This document shows positions 49,641-58,677 of a stretch of 64,000 nucleotides of DNA, piece by piece (position 1 is the stretch's first letter; every line of letters begins with the position of its first letter). Location of the stretch: positions 1 through 64,000 of the forward strand of contig NZ_CP022752.1 in the NCBI RefSeq assembly GCF_002263515.1, given 5' to 3'. The notes under the pieces are model-generated. The model made no database searches and was not told the origin of the DNA. It was given only the letters and a program-made list of their open reading frames with translations. The stretch comes from Actinopolyspora erythraea (lineage in GTDB: Bacteria > Actinomycetota > Actinomycetes > Mycobacteriales > Pseudonocardiaceae). A program made the translations under genes and the position numbers.

Positions 49641-50972
49641 GTGCCCACGACTTCCGACGGCTCCGGGAGCACCACCGCGCCGACCGGACCCCGCCTGCCC
49701 CGCGTGGTCGTTCCCGCCGCGACGGCACTGGCGCTGACCGCACCCGGGCAGACCCCGGCGATCTCGGTCTTCGTCGACCCGATCATCGAGTCGCTGGGGC
49801 TTTCCCGCACCGTGGTCTCGACCGCCTACATGGCCGGTTCGGTCTCCGGTGCGCTCGTCATGCCGCTGCTGGGACGCGTCATCGACCGCTTCGGCCCTCG
49901 CACGATCATGGCCGCCATCGGCGCCTGCTTCGGGGTCATCCTGCTCGCCGCGTCCAGCGTGTCCGGCATCATCGGCCTGACCGCCGCCTTCATCGGAATC
50001 CGCGTCGGCGGCCAGGGAGCGCTCAACCTGGTGGCCACCACCACCGTGGCCGTCTACGTCCACCGCCGCCGCGGCTTCGCGATGGGACTCACCTCGGCCG
50101 TCGGCACGGCGGGCATCTCCCTGGTGCCGGTGCTGCTCGAACGGCTCGTCTCCCAGCTGGGCTGGCGCGAGGTGTGGGCGCTGGAGGGGGCGGTCGTGCT
50201 GGCGCTAGTCGTCCCCGCCGCGCTGCTCGTCCTGCCGCGCACTCCGCCCCGGCCCGAGGAGCACCGGCCGGAACCCGGTGCCGGAGCCGCCGGAAGCGGG
50301 CGCCGGGACGGCCCGCTCGTGGACTGGACCCTGCCCGAGGCGATGCGCACCGGCATGTTCTGGGTGGTCGCAGGTGGCGTCGGGGTCTGCAGCCTGGTGT
50401 CCACCGCGCTGACCTTCCACCAGGTCTCGCTGCTCGGCGAACGCGGGCTGAGCGCCGCGCAGGCCGCCGCCGTGTTCGTTCCCCAGACGCTGGCCGGGCT
50501 CGCCGCCAGCTTCCTGCTCGGCTGGCTCGCCGACCACGTGGCCGACCGCGTCCTGATCATCGGCACCATGGCCGTTCTCGCCGCGGCCACGCTCGGGGCC
50601 GGGTGGGTCCACCCCGGCTGGACCGCCTTCGCCTACGGACTCGCCCTCGGCGTGTGCACCAACGGCATCCGCACCCTGGAGGCCGTGGCCTTCCCCCGCT
50701 GCTTCGGGCTGCGCCACATCGGCGCCATCCGGGGAGTCGTCCACTCCGTCACCGTCGGGGCCTCCGCCTTCGGGCCACCGCTGCTGGCGATCGGGCGGTC
50801 GATGACCGTGTCCTACCGGCCCGTGCTGCTCGCGCTGTGCCTGCTGCCCCTCGCGGTCGTCGTGGCCGCCGCACTGGTCAGGCACCCACCCCCGGCGCCA
50901 CCCGGCAGGGCTCCCGCCGACGACGAGGCGACCAGGCCCGCCACCACCCCGTCCGAGGAACGGCCCGACTGA
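49641..50972 (+). CDS. MFS transporter
   Basis: A 443-residue major facilitator of 12 predicted helices. The family loop motif between helices 2 and 3 is LGRVIDRFGPRTIMAAIGAC. The early PGQTPAISVFVDPIIESLGLSRTVVSTAYMAGS resembles the oxalate/formate and monocarboxylate-like MFS group. The central loop is Pro/Arg/Gly-rich (PRTPPRPEEHRPEP). Substrate unknown. It begins at GTG 49641, 45 bp after prfC, with CGAGGAAAC upstream, and may be co-transcribed with prfC. Confidence 0.88.
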   Translation: MPTTSDGSGSTTAPTGPRLPRVVVPAATALALTAPGQTPAISVFVDPIIESLGLSRTVVSTAYMAGSVSGALVMPLLGRVIDRFGPRTIMAAIGACFGVILLAASSVSGIIGLTAAFIGIRVGGQGALNLVATTTVAVYVHRRRGFAMGLTSAVGTAGISLVPVLLERLVSQLGWREVWALEGAVVLALVVPAALLVLPRTPPRPEEHRPEPGAGAAGSGRRDGPLVDWTLPEAMRTGMFWVVAGGVGVCSLVSTALTFHQVSLLGERGLSAAQAAAVFVPQTLAGLAASFLLGWLADHVADRVLIIGTMAVLAAATLGAGWVHPGWTAFAYGLALGVCTNGIRTLEAVAFPRCFGLRHIGAIRGVVHSVTVGASAFGPPLLAIGRSMTVSYRPVLLALCLLPLAVVVAAALVRHPPPAPPGRAPADDEATRPATTPSEERPD

Positions 50973-50979
50973 GAGGGCC

Positions 50980-51034
50980 CGGCCACCCCCGAGGAGCGCA
51001 GCCGTTTCCTTCCGCCCCTCGGGGAGTCGGCCGG
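50980..51034. terminator. Bidirectional terminator
   Basis: CCGGCC-A-CCCCCGAGG and CCTCGGGGAG-T-CGGCCGG form a long interrupted hairpin between the converging MFS and copper-protein genes. Confidence 0.7.
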
Positions 51035-51040
51035 ACTGAC

Positions 51041-51385
51041 TCAGGCCGGGACAGCGGCCATCGCCCGGCACTGCTCCGCACACCGGCGGCAGGAGGCCGC
51101 GCACTCGCGGCAGTAGTCCATGTCGTACTTGTCGCACTCGGCGGCGCAGGCCTCGCAGAGCTCGGCGCAGAGCCGGCACATCCGGCTCGCCCACGCCGAG
51201 CCCCGCGACAGCAGGGTCACGCAGCTCGCGCAGACCGTCGCGCAGTCCAGGCACAGCCGGGCGCACTCGGCCATGTCCGCGTTGGCGACGCAGCAGTTGT
51301 AGTTGCAGGTCTCGCAGGCCTGCTGGCACTCCGCGCACGCGTCCAGGCATGCCCGGTTGCGCTGCTCCACCATGGTCGTGGCCAT
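51041..51385 (-). CDS. Cys-rich four-helix-bundle copper storage protein (Csp/DUF326)
   Basis: A 114-residue cytosolic protein with 22 cysteines, mostly in CxxC/CxxxC spacing (ACLDACAECQQACETCNYNC, then CRLCAELCEACAAEC). These line the core of a four-helix bundle that stores many Cu(I) ions in Csp homologues. No signal peptide is present, matching the cytosolic Csp3 type. ATG 51385 has GAGGAGGTGGG upstream, so the longer in-frame start is rejected. It lies 150 bp after the flavin reductase on the same strand. Confidence 0.93.
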   Translation of the reverse strand: MATTMVEQRNRACLDACAECQQACETCNYNCCVANADMAECARLCLDCATVCASCVTLLSRGSAWASRMCRLCAELCEACAAECDKYDMDYCRECAASCRRCAEQCRAMAAVPA

Positions 51386-51535
51386 GATCCCCACCTCCTC
51401 GTCACGTGCTCGTTCGCGGAACGCGCGGGTCGAACCGGTCTCCTCGGGCGGCCCGCGCACCCGAGGGGTACCCAGCTGCGGCCCCCTTCACCGCGGAGGG
51501 CCCGGACGACTCGTCGGTGCTTCGCCCGGACCGGG

Positions 51536-52912
51536 TCAGTCGACGAGCTCGTCGAGGGCGGCCTCGATAGCGCGGTGGAAGGTGGGGTAGGCGAAGATCA
51601 TCCGGCGTAGCTGGGCGAGGTGCACCTGGGTGTGGACGGCCACGGTGAACGCGCCGAGGATCTCGCCGCCCAGCGGCGCGACCGCGGTGGCGCCGAGCAG
51701 TACGTCGCGCTCGGTGTCGGCCACCAGTTTGAGCAGCCCCTCGTTACCGGCCTTGTGGATCCAGCCCCGGGCGGAGGAGGGAATCCCGGTGACCGCCGTG
51801 CGCACCGGGAAGCCCTGTCGGCGGGCTTGGGCCTCGGTGAGCCCGACCGAGGCCGCCTCGGGATCGGTGAACGCCACGGCCGGCAGGGCCCGGTAGTCCG
51901 CCGTCAGTTCGCCCCTGCCGAGTATGTCCTCGGCGGCGATGCGCGCCTGGTACACCGAGGTGTGGGTGAAGGCGCCGTGACCGGTGACGTCGCCGACGGC
52001 CCACACCCCCTCGGCGGCGCGCATCCGCTCGTCCACCTCGATGGTGTTCGCGGACTCGTCGAGCCCGAGCGAGCCCACCCCCAGCGCGGCGAGGTCCGTG
52101 TGGCGCCCCGTGGCGACGAGCAGGTGTTCGGCGGAGGGGCTCTGCCCGGAGTCGAGTTCCACGGTGAACCGGCCGTCCTGATACCGCACGCGCCGCGCGG
52201 AGGTGCCGGTGCGCACGGTGATCCCCTCGTTGGTGAACACCTCGGTGATGGTCTCGGAGGCTTCGGGTTCGCCGCCCGGCAGCACTCGCGGGGCTGCCTC
52301 CACCACGGTGGTGTCCACCCCGAAGCGCGCGAACACCTGGGCGAACTCCGCCCCCACGGGGCCGGCGCCGAGCACCACCATCGACTCGGGCAGCGCGCGG
52401 GCCCGCACCGCCTCCCGGTTGGTCCAGAAGGGGGTCTGCCGGAGCCCTTCGATCGGCGGGACGGCGGGGTCGGTGCCGGGGTTGAGCACGATCGCCCGGC
52501 GGGGGCGGAAGACCCGCTCCCCCTCCGCCGTGGTGACGGTGACCTCACCGGGTCCGGTCAGTCGGCCGAACCCCCGCACGAACCGCCCTCCGGTGTCCTC
52601 GAACCGCCGCACGGCGATCCGATCGTCCCAGTCGGTGGTGGCCTCGTCGCGGATGCGGTCGGCGACCGGGGTCCAGTCCGGCCGCACCGAGGCCGTCCCG
52701 GCCAGCAGCGGAACCCGCCCGGCCTCGGCGAGCGCACCGGCCCCGCGGACCATCATCTTGGTGGGGATGCAGGCGAAGTACGGGCACTCGCCCCCGACCA
52801 GGCGGTTGTCCACCCCGACCACGTTCAGCCCCGCCGTGGCCAGCCGCCCGGCGACGTCCTCGCCGCCCGGCCCCATGCCGACCACCACGGCATCGACCTC
52901 GTCCTCCGCCAC
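51536..52912 (-). CDS. FAD-dependent pyridine nucleotide-disulfide oxidoreductase
   Basis: A 458-residue flavoprotein of the lipoamide dehydrogenase/mercuric reductase group. FAD-binding VVVGMGPGGEDVAGRLA, the redox-active pair GGECPYFACIPTKMM, NAD(P)-binding VVLGAGPVGAEFAQVFARFG, and GVWAVGDVTG are intact, as is the C-terminal dimerisation domain ending FHRAIEAALDELVD. It lacks the extra N-terminal metal domain and C-terminal Cys pair of MerA, so mercury is not implied. GTG 52912 has GAGGGAGG upstream. Its substrate is unknown; the copper protein downstream suggests thiol or metal redox. Confidence 0.9.
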   Translation of the reverse strand: MAEDEVDAVVVGMGPGGEDVAGRLATAGLNVVGVDNRLVGGECPYFACIPTKMMVRGAGALAEAGRVPLLAGTASVRPDWTPVADRIRDEATTDWDDRIAVRRFEDTGGRFVRGFGRLTGPGEVTVTTAEGERVFRPRRAIVLNPGTDPAVPPIEGLRQTPFWTNREAVRARALPESMVVLGAGPVGAEFAQVFARFGVDTTVVEAAPRVLPGGEPEASETITEVFTNEGITVRTGTSARRVRYQDGRFTVELDSGQSPSAEHLLVATGRHTDLAALGVGSLGLDESANTIEVDERMRAAEGVWAVGDVTGHGAFTHTSVYQARIAAEDILGRGELTADYRALPAVAFTDPEAASVGLTEAQARRQGFPVRTAVTGIPSSARGWIHKAGNEGLLKLVADTERDVLLGATAVAPLGGEILGAFTVAVHTQVHLAQLRRMIFAYPTFHRAIEAALDELVD

Positions 52913-53325
52913 AGCAGCCTCCCTCGGTTCGGGAATCCCGTCGCGCTCAGCCCAGCACCCGGACGGCGAGCGCGCACGGCGAGACACCGGTGCGCGGGTG
53001 CCGAAGCTCGCGGTACGGCTCGGGGCGCGGAACCTCGGCGGTCACTCGTGGCGCCACTGCCGGAGCACGCCGAGAATCGGCGTCCCGAGCCGCGCGGCGG
53101 CACTGGGTCGGAACGAGGGGGGCGATGGAGAACTCGGCCGGCCGGCGATCCCCCGCGTGGCCGGACGACGGGCTGTCGTGCCGGGGCCGCCGCCCGGAAC
53201 GGGCGTCTCCTGGTTCTCCGGGAATGACCGGGGATGTCCCGGATGGGCCCCGGTGCGGAGGGGCGCGACCCTTACCGGTGCGTACTCCGTACACGAGAAC
53301 CGCGTAGCGAGAGGGGGCGGGACCT
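52913..53325. other. Divergent intergenic region
   Basis: 413 bp between the oxidoreductase (minus) and a membrane protein (plus). It must hold both promoters. GTAC-TCC-GTAC occurs near 53282-53292. No gene was seen. Confidence 0.45.
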
Positions 53326-54024
53326 ATGTCGGAGCCGGTGGAGTCGGAGGCCCGGGTGCGTCGGTTCCGGACGGGATCGGCCGGGACCATCGTTCTGCTG
53401 GGGACCGCTCTGACGGTCGTCAGCCAGTTCCTGCAGCGGCGGGGGGACATCCCGCGTGGCAATCCGGTCGGGGTGTTCGACCACGTCCTCGGGACGCCGT
53501 GGCTCGCCGCGGCGCTGCTGGGGATCCTCGGGGCGCTCTGCTGGGCCGTGGCCTTCCCGGCCGCCGGGCGCGCCCTGCGGGATCCGGTGAGCAGGGTTGT
53601 CGCACGGATGGCCGATTCCCTGATGGTGGTAGCGGTCGCCCTGTTCGCGGTCAACTACGCGCACGACGGTTTCGGCGGCGGGATGCTCGCACGCCGGTGG
53701 GCCTCCGGTGAGCTCGAAGCCGGTGTGGCGGCGGGGGACTTCCGCGTCGTGGAGGTCCTCGTCGGGGGCACCTCCGTGCTCTCCCAGGCCCTCCTGGGGC
53801 TGGCGCTGGGCGGCTACGCCCTGGCGATGCTGCGCGGCCGCCAGTACCCGCGCACGCTGTCCTGGTTGGGCGTCGTGGCAGCCACCGGGTGGTTCCTGCT
53901 CGGTTCGGCGCTTTTCCTGCGGCTTCCCTGGGCCTCCTTCGAACTGCTCCTGCCGTTCGCGGGGCTGGCAATGGTGTGGACGCTGGGTGTGGGGATCACC
54001 CTCCTGCGGTCGAGCGCCTCGTAA
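53326..54024 (+). CDS. Hypothetical six-helix membrane protein
   Basis: A 232-residue integral membrane protein. Hydrophobic segments include TIVLLGTALTVVSQFL, WLAAALLGILGALCWAVAF, MVVAVALFAVNYA, LLGLALGGYALAML, LGVVAATGWFLLGSALFL and LLLPFAGLAMVWTLGVGITL. Start ATG 53326 has GAGGGGG 8 bases upstream. The layout resembles DUF4386-type proteins but I cannot assign the family firmly. It stands alone between divergent and convergent neighbours. Confidence 0.7.
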   Translation: MSEPVESEARVRRFRTGSAGTIVLLGTALTVVSQFLQRRGDIPRGNPVGVFDHVLGTPWLAAALLGILGALCWAVAFPAAGRALRDPVSRVVARMADSLMVVAVALFAVNYAHDGFGGGMLARRWASGELEAGVAAGDFRVVEVLVGGTSVLSQALLGLALGGYALAMLRGRQYPRTLSWLGVVAATGWFLLGSALFLRLPWASFELLLPFAGLAMVWTLGVGITLLRSSAS

Positions 54025-54237
54025 GGGGCGGGTCGGAGCCGCTCGGTAGGACATCCTCGTCCCGCTTCCCGGGCCCGAGGCCTGCGGACCTCCGTCGGCC
54101 CCGGGCGCGCACCGGGGCGGCACCGGCCACGCCGCGCGTGTGCTGTTCTCCAGACAGCGCCCGCGGGAGGAACCCCTCGAAGAGCGGAGTTGATTCCGCC
54201 GCTGTCGGGCGGTGCTGTTCTTCCGACCGCGCTGGGG

Positions 54238-55260
54238 TCACGTCTCGCCGGTGGTGCTTTCCTCCCTGGGTGGGAAGAGGCTTTCCAGCATGTCGGAGAT
54301 GGTGACCACCCCGATCGTTCGTCCGGAGCCGCGGACGAGTGCCAGCTGGGTGCTGGTCCGGCGCATCCGGGACAGCGCGTCGAGGACGCTGGTGCCCGGA
54401 TCCAGCTCGGGGCACTCGCGCACGAGCGCGGCGACGGGCTGCCCGGCGTCGGCGGTGAGGGTGTCGCGGACGTGCACCAGCCCCTGCGGCGAGCCCGGAT
54501 CTCCCACGAGGATCCGCAGGTGTCCGGACCGTCGGCTGGCGGCCCGCACGTCGGCGACGGTGGCGGTGCGCGGCACGGAGACGATCGGTTCCTCACCGGT
54601 CAGCTCGCCGACGCGCAGCCGGGTCAGCTCCAGCGCCCCGGCCAGCTGGTCGGAGGACCAGGCGTCGAGATCACCGCTCTCGGCGGAGTGCCGCACGAGT
54701 TGGCGCAGTTCGTCGGGGTTCTGCTCGATCGCGACCTCGTCGACGGGTTTCACCCCGAACGCCTCGACGAGCTTGTTCGCTGAGTTGTTGAGCAGGGTCA
54801 GCACCGGGCGGAACAGCCACATGAAACCGCGCATGGGGAAGGCGAGCAGCACGGCCGAGCGCTCGGGGTGCGCGATCGCCCACGACTTGGGCGCCATCTC
54901 GCCCACCACCAGGTGCAGGAAGGTCACCCCCAGCAGCGCGAGGGCGAACGCCACCGTGCCGCCGAGCCAGTGGGGCAGTCCGAGGGCGGTGAACAGGGGT
55001 TCCAGCGCGTGCTCCACGGCGGGTTCGGTGATCGCGCCCAGTGCCAGGGTGCAGGCGGTGATGCCGAGCTGGCAGCCCGCGAGCAGCACCGAGACCTCCG
55101 AGGCGTTGCGCACCGCCGCCCTGGCCGCGCGGCTGGTGGTGGCGCGTTCCTCCAGGCGGGTCCGCCGCGCGGCGATGGTGGCGAACTCGATCGAGACGAA
55201 CAGCGCGCTGGCCGCGATGATCGCGATGGTGGTCAGCGTGGCCGTCCAGGGGCCGTGCAT
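54238..55260 (-). CDS. CNNM/CBS hemolysin-family protein, short form
   Basis: A 340-residue DUF21 (CNNM) membrane domain with paired CBS domains. The family includes Mg2+/Co2+ transporters and is often called hemolysin. The first helix is TLTTIAIIAASALFVSIEFATIAARR, followed by LLAGCQLGITACTLALGAITEP and HLVVGEMAPKSWAIAHPE. CBS motifs (GLVHVRDTL, GVVTISDMLESLF) are at the C terminus. It lacks the CorC_HlyC domain found in its neighbour, which suggests a heteromeric pair. It starts at ATG 55260. Confidence 0.88.
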   Translation of the reverse strand: MHGPWTATLTTIAIIAASALFVSIEFATIAARRTRLEERATTSRAARAAVRNASEVSVLLAGCQLGITACTLALGAITEPAVEHALEPLFTALGLPHWLGGTVAFALALLGVTFLHLVVGEMAPKSWAIAHPERSAVLLAFPMRGFMWLFRPVLTLLNNSANKLVEAFGVKPVDEVAIEQNPDELRQLVRHSAESGDLDAWSSDQLAGALELTRLRVGELTGEEPIVSVPRTATVADVRAASRRSGHLRILVGDPGSPQGLVHVRDTLTADAGQPVAALVRECPELDPGTSVLDALSRMRRTSTQLALVRGSGRTIGVVTISDMLESLFPPREESTTGET

Positions 55261-55330
55261 CAGGACTCCTCGGAATTCGACGACCGGTGTGATGGGAGTT
55301 CGGTTTCTCGGACCTCGTCGGGCCCGTTCG

Positions 55331-55470
55331 GCGGAGCCTCTCGCGGGCTCTCGCCTCGGGCGCCGGAGACACCGGGCGGGTAACGGCGTCGGGGCCGTCC
55401 TCGCGAGAACCGCACGGGAGGCCCCGCGGCGGTGCCGACCGCGTGAGTGGTCGTTTCGGCGCTCGCGGCG
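55331..55470 (+). repeat. Dispersed intergenic repeat, copy D
   Basis: GCGGAGCCTCTCGCGGG, GGAGACACCGGGCGGGTAAC, CGTCCTCGCGAGAACCGCAC, CCCGCGGCGGTGCCGACCGC and GTGAGTGGTCGTTTCGG, in the same order as copies A to C. It lies between the two CNNM genes. CGACGAAGCACTACTGGT at 55519-55536, matched near copy C, overlaps the end of the upstream gene. Confidence 0.75.
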
Positions 55471-55528
55471 CCGAAGCGCACTGGCGAGAGGCCCGATCTC
55501 GACGGGCGTGCTGCGACTCGACGAAGCA

Positions 55529-56926
55529 CTACTGGTCGCTTTCGGGGAGGTGGCTCTCGGGGGCCTCCTCGATCAGCTCCAGCACCAGTTCCGAGGGGAC
55601 GTGCTGGTCCACCTCGACGACGCTGGCGCGCAGCGTGCGGACCGGTGGGTGCGCCTCGTGGGCCAGTTCCACCGGGTCGCTCGGCAACCTGATGTCGATC
55701 ACCGCGTCCTCGGCGGGCAGTGCTCCGTGGTGGGCGATGACGAGGCCCGAGACGGTCTCGTAGTCCCCACGGGGGAGGGTGTGGACGAGTTCGCGCTCCA
55801 CCTCGTCGAGCGGGGCGTCGCCCCGGACCCGCCAACGCTCGTCAGCGTCCGCCGCGAGCAGGTGGGGCCGCTCCTCGGCGTCGTGCTCGTCGGTGAGCTC
55901 GCCGACCAGTTCCTCGGCCAGGTCCTCGACGGTGACGATGCCCGCGAAGCCGCCGTACTCGTCGACCACGCAGGCCATCCGGTCGCGGGAGCGCGCCATC
56001 GCGGTGACCGCGTCGGGCAGCGACATCAGGGTGGGGATGATGGTGGCCGACCGGATGATCTCGGTGACGGGGCGCTGGTCGCTCCTCGGGTCCGCCTCCA
56101 TCGCTTCCAGCACGTCGACCAGGTGCACGACCCCCTCGATCCCGCCGTCCTCGTTGAGCACCGGGTAGCGGGAGTGCCCGCTGCTCATGGTCCGGCGCAC
56201 CTCGTCGAGGGTGGCGTCGTCGGCGAGCACGTCCGTCTGGGAGCGCGGCACGAGGGCGTGCTCGACGTCCCGCTCCGGGAAGTCCAGTACCCGGTCCAGC
56301 AGCAGGGAGAGCTCGGCGGGAAGCTCACCGGCCTGTCGGGAGGCGGCCACGATCCGCTGCAGGTCCCTCGGGTTGGCGGCGTGCTCCACGTCGTGCACCG
56401 GCTCGATCCGCAGCAGCCGCAGCAGCCCCGTCGAGGACCGGTCGAAGAACCGGATCAGCCAGCCCGCCAACCGCATGTAGAGCACCGTGGAGGCCGACAG
56501 CCACCGGGCCAGCAGGTGGGGCCGGGCGATGGCGAGGTTCTTGGGCAGCAGCTCGCCGAACAGCATCTGGACGAAGGTCGAGACCACCAGCACTCCCACG
56601 GTGCCGATCGCGATGCCCACCCCCGGGGCGACGCCCGCCCCGCCGAGGAGTTCGCCCACGGCCCTGCCGACCAGCGGTTCGGCTACGTACCCGACCAGCA
56701 GGCCCGTCACGGTGATCCCCAGCTGGGCGCCGGACAGCATGAACGAGGTCCGGCGGGTAATCCCCAGCATCCGCCCGGCGACCCGGTCGCCCTGTTCGGC
56801 CTGGGCCGCCAGCCGCGATCGGTCGACGGTCATGAACGCGAATTCCTGGGCGACGAAGTACCCGTTGGCCGCGATGATCGCCGCGATCAGCAGCAGACCA
56901 CCGAGCAGGGACAGTGCGGTTATCAC
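55529..56926 (-). CDS. CNNM/CBS/CorC_HlyC hemolysin-family protein
   Basis: A 465-residue protein: DUF21 membrane domain (LLGGLLLIAAIIAANGYFVAQEFAFMTVDRSRL, GAQLGITVTGLLVGYVAEP), two CBS domains (SGHSRYPVLNEDGGIEGVVHLVDVLEA, DRMACVVDEYGGFAGIVTVEDLAEELVGEL) and a CorC_HlyC domain at the end. GTG 56926 begins just before the first helix; further upstream codons are Pro/Arg-rich and rejected. The tandem arrangement with the short form, 268 bp apart, is common in actinobacteria and probably gives an ion-transport complex. Confidence 0.92.
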   Translation of the reverse strand: MITALSLLGGLLLIAAIIAANGYFVAQEFAFMTVDRSRLAAQAEQGDRVAGRMLGITRRTSFMLSGAQLGITVTGLLVGYVAEPLVGRAVGELLGGAGVAPGVGIAIGTVGVLVVSTFVQMLFGELLPKNLAIARPHLLARWLSASTVLYMRLAGWLIRFFDRSSTGLLRLLRIEPVHDVEHAANPRDLQRIVAASRQAGELPAELSLLLDRVLDFPERDVEHALVPRSQTDVLADDATLDEVRRTMSSGHSRYPVLNEDGGIEGVVHLVDVLEAMEADPRSDQRPVTEIIRSATIIPTLMSLPDAVTAMARSRDRMACVVDEYGGFAGIVTVEDLAEELVGELTDEHDAEERPHLLAADADERWRVRGDAPLDEVERELVHTLPRGDYETVSGLVIAHHGALPAEDAVIDIRLPSDPVELAHEAHPPVRTLRASVVEVDQHVPSELVLELIEEAPESHLPESDQ

Positions 56927-57349
56927 TCGGCCATTGTGCCGAATGCCCGATTCCGGTGTCGCTGAGCCGGTGGTCCGGCGGGGCGGGCGTGCCAAGCCCC
57001 GGACCGCAGGGCGGACCGGCACCGGGAGAGGTAGCCGGCGGGGTGGTCGAAGTTGGTCCACATCGGACCTCGTTGGGGCGGCGGTGGTTCTTCGTCCCTG
57101 GTCGGATCCGTGGGATCAGGTGGGAGCGTTACTTCGGATCCAGCTGTCGGAGGGCGAGGGCGGTTCCCGGTCGGGCCTCGGTCGAGCGGTCCGCGTCGGT
57201 TCCCCGCGCCGCTCCGCCGTGTTCTTCGTCACGCCACGCCTCGGGGGCGGCGTGTTCCCGTCGTCGGCGGGAACCGGGAAGCTGGGAGGCGACCGGAGCA
57301 CGAAGCCCGCGAAGGCCGGTGCCGCTCACCGGCGGGAAGGTGGAAGACG
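56927..57349. other. Intergenic region
   Basis: 423 bp between divergent CNNM (minus) and MFS (plus) genes, presumably with both promoters. I see no repeat, hairpin or additional gene that stands out. Confidence 0.45.
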
Positions 57350-58543
57350 GTGCGAACACGTTCGGTGTGGCTGCTGGTGGCGATCGCGGCGCTGGCGCTG
57401 AACCTGCGTCCACCGTTCACGGCCGCCGGGGCGCTGCTGCCGGACATCGCCGCCGACCTGCGGCTCGCACCCGGCGTGGCCGGACTGCTGCCGACCCTGC
57501 CCGTGATCTGCCTGGGCGTCTTCGCGCTCGCGGCCACCTCGATCCGCCGCCGCTGGGGAGACGAGGGGGTGGTCGCCGTCTGCCTGCCGCTGCTGGTGGT
57601 GGGCAGCCTGCTGCGCTCCGGCCCCAACGCGGCGACGCTGTTCGGTGGCACGATCGTGGTCGGCGCCGCCGTCGGGATCGCCAACGTCACGCTCCCCGCG
57701 CTGATCAAGCGGGAGTTCCCGGGGAACGTGACCCTGGTCACCTCGGTCTACACGGTGTTCCTCACGCTCGGCAGCAGTCTCGCCGCCGCGCTCGCGGTCC
57801 CGCTGATGAGCGCGGCGGGCGGGTCCTGGCGGACACCGCTGATCGCGCTGGCCGCGGTGGCGCTGCTGACCGGGCTCGTCTGGCTGCCGCTGCTGCGGCG
57901 CGCGGGACGTCCGGCCGTGCCGGGCTCCGGTGGCCCCGCCGCGCGGCTGCTGCGCAGCCCACTCGCGTGGCAGGTCACCGCGTTCATGGGGCTGCAGTCG
58001 CTGCTGGCCTACGTGGTGTTCGGCTGGCTGCCCACCATCGCCCAGGATCGGGGGATGGCCGCCACCGAGGCCGGGCTGGTGCTGTCGGTGTCCACACTGG
58101 TGCAGGCCCTCGGCGCGATGACGCTGCCGCTGCTCGCGGGCAGGCGTTCGGACCAGCGGGTGCTGGGTGTCTCGCTGCTGGGGGTGTCGGCACTGGGACT
58201 GCTGGGGGTGTTCCTCGCCCCGCTGTCCTGGATGTGGGGCGCGGCCGTGGTGCTCGGGTTCGGGATGGGCGCGCTGTTCGGGCTCGCGCTGAGCGTGATC
58301 GGGCTGCGCGCGGCCGATGCCGCCGTGGCCTCCCGGCTTTCGGCGATGGCCCAGGCGGTCGGTTACCTGCTGGCCGCGACGGGACCGCTGCTCGTCGGGC
58401 TGCTGCACCAGCTCAGCGGCGGCTGGGCGCTGTCGATGTGGCTGCTGCTGGCGGTTTGCCTGTGCGGCGCGCTCGCCGCGCTGGGAGCGGGTAGGCCGCT
58501 GCGGGTCGGGGCGGAGGAACCGGTGCGTCCCTCGGCCGGTTGA
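57350..58543 (+). CDS. CynX/NimT-like MFS transporter
   Basis: A 397-residue 12-helix transporter. It begins MRTRSVWLLVAIAALALNLRPPFTAAG, the helix-1 signature of the cyanate/nitroimidazole (CynX/NimT) MFS branch, with the conserved LNLRP. Further motifs: LPALIKREFPGNVTLVTSVYT and TIAQDRGMAATEAGLVLS. GTG 57350 follows GGAAG; longer in-frame readings to 57053 are low-complexity. Its stop overlaps nothing but lies only 134 bp before an IclR regulator, which may control it. Confidence 0.88.
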   Translation: MRTRSVWLLVAIAALALNLRPPFTAAGALLPDIAADLRLAPGVAGLLPTLPVICLGVFALAATSIRRRWGDEGVVAVCLPLLVVGSLLRSGPNAATLFGGTIVVGAAVGIANVTLPALIKREFPGNVTLVTSVYTVFLTLGSSLAAALAVPLMSAAGGSWRTPLIALAAVALLTGLVWLPLLRRAGRPAVPGSGGPAARLLRSPLAWQVTAFMGLQSLLAYVVFGWLPTIAQDRGMAATEAGLVLSVSTLVQALGAMTLPLLAGRRSDQRVLGVSLLGVSALGLLGVFLAPLSWMWGAAVVLGFGMGALFGLALSVIGLRAADAAVASRLSAMAQAVGYLLAATGPLLVGLLHQLSGGWALSMWLLLAVCLCGALAALGAGRPLRVGAEEPVRPSAG

Positions 58544-58677
58544 CCACGGACTCCGGTGTGTGCGTCGTTTCACCTTCCCAGTACCTTCCGGGTGAGACCC
58601 CGTCGGTGGCCGGTTCCCGCGAGAGGGTGACCGAGCAGCGGCGGGTGCTCGGGAAGCGGCGACGTCGGGAGAGGTCG

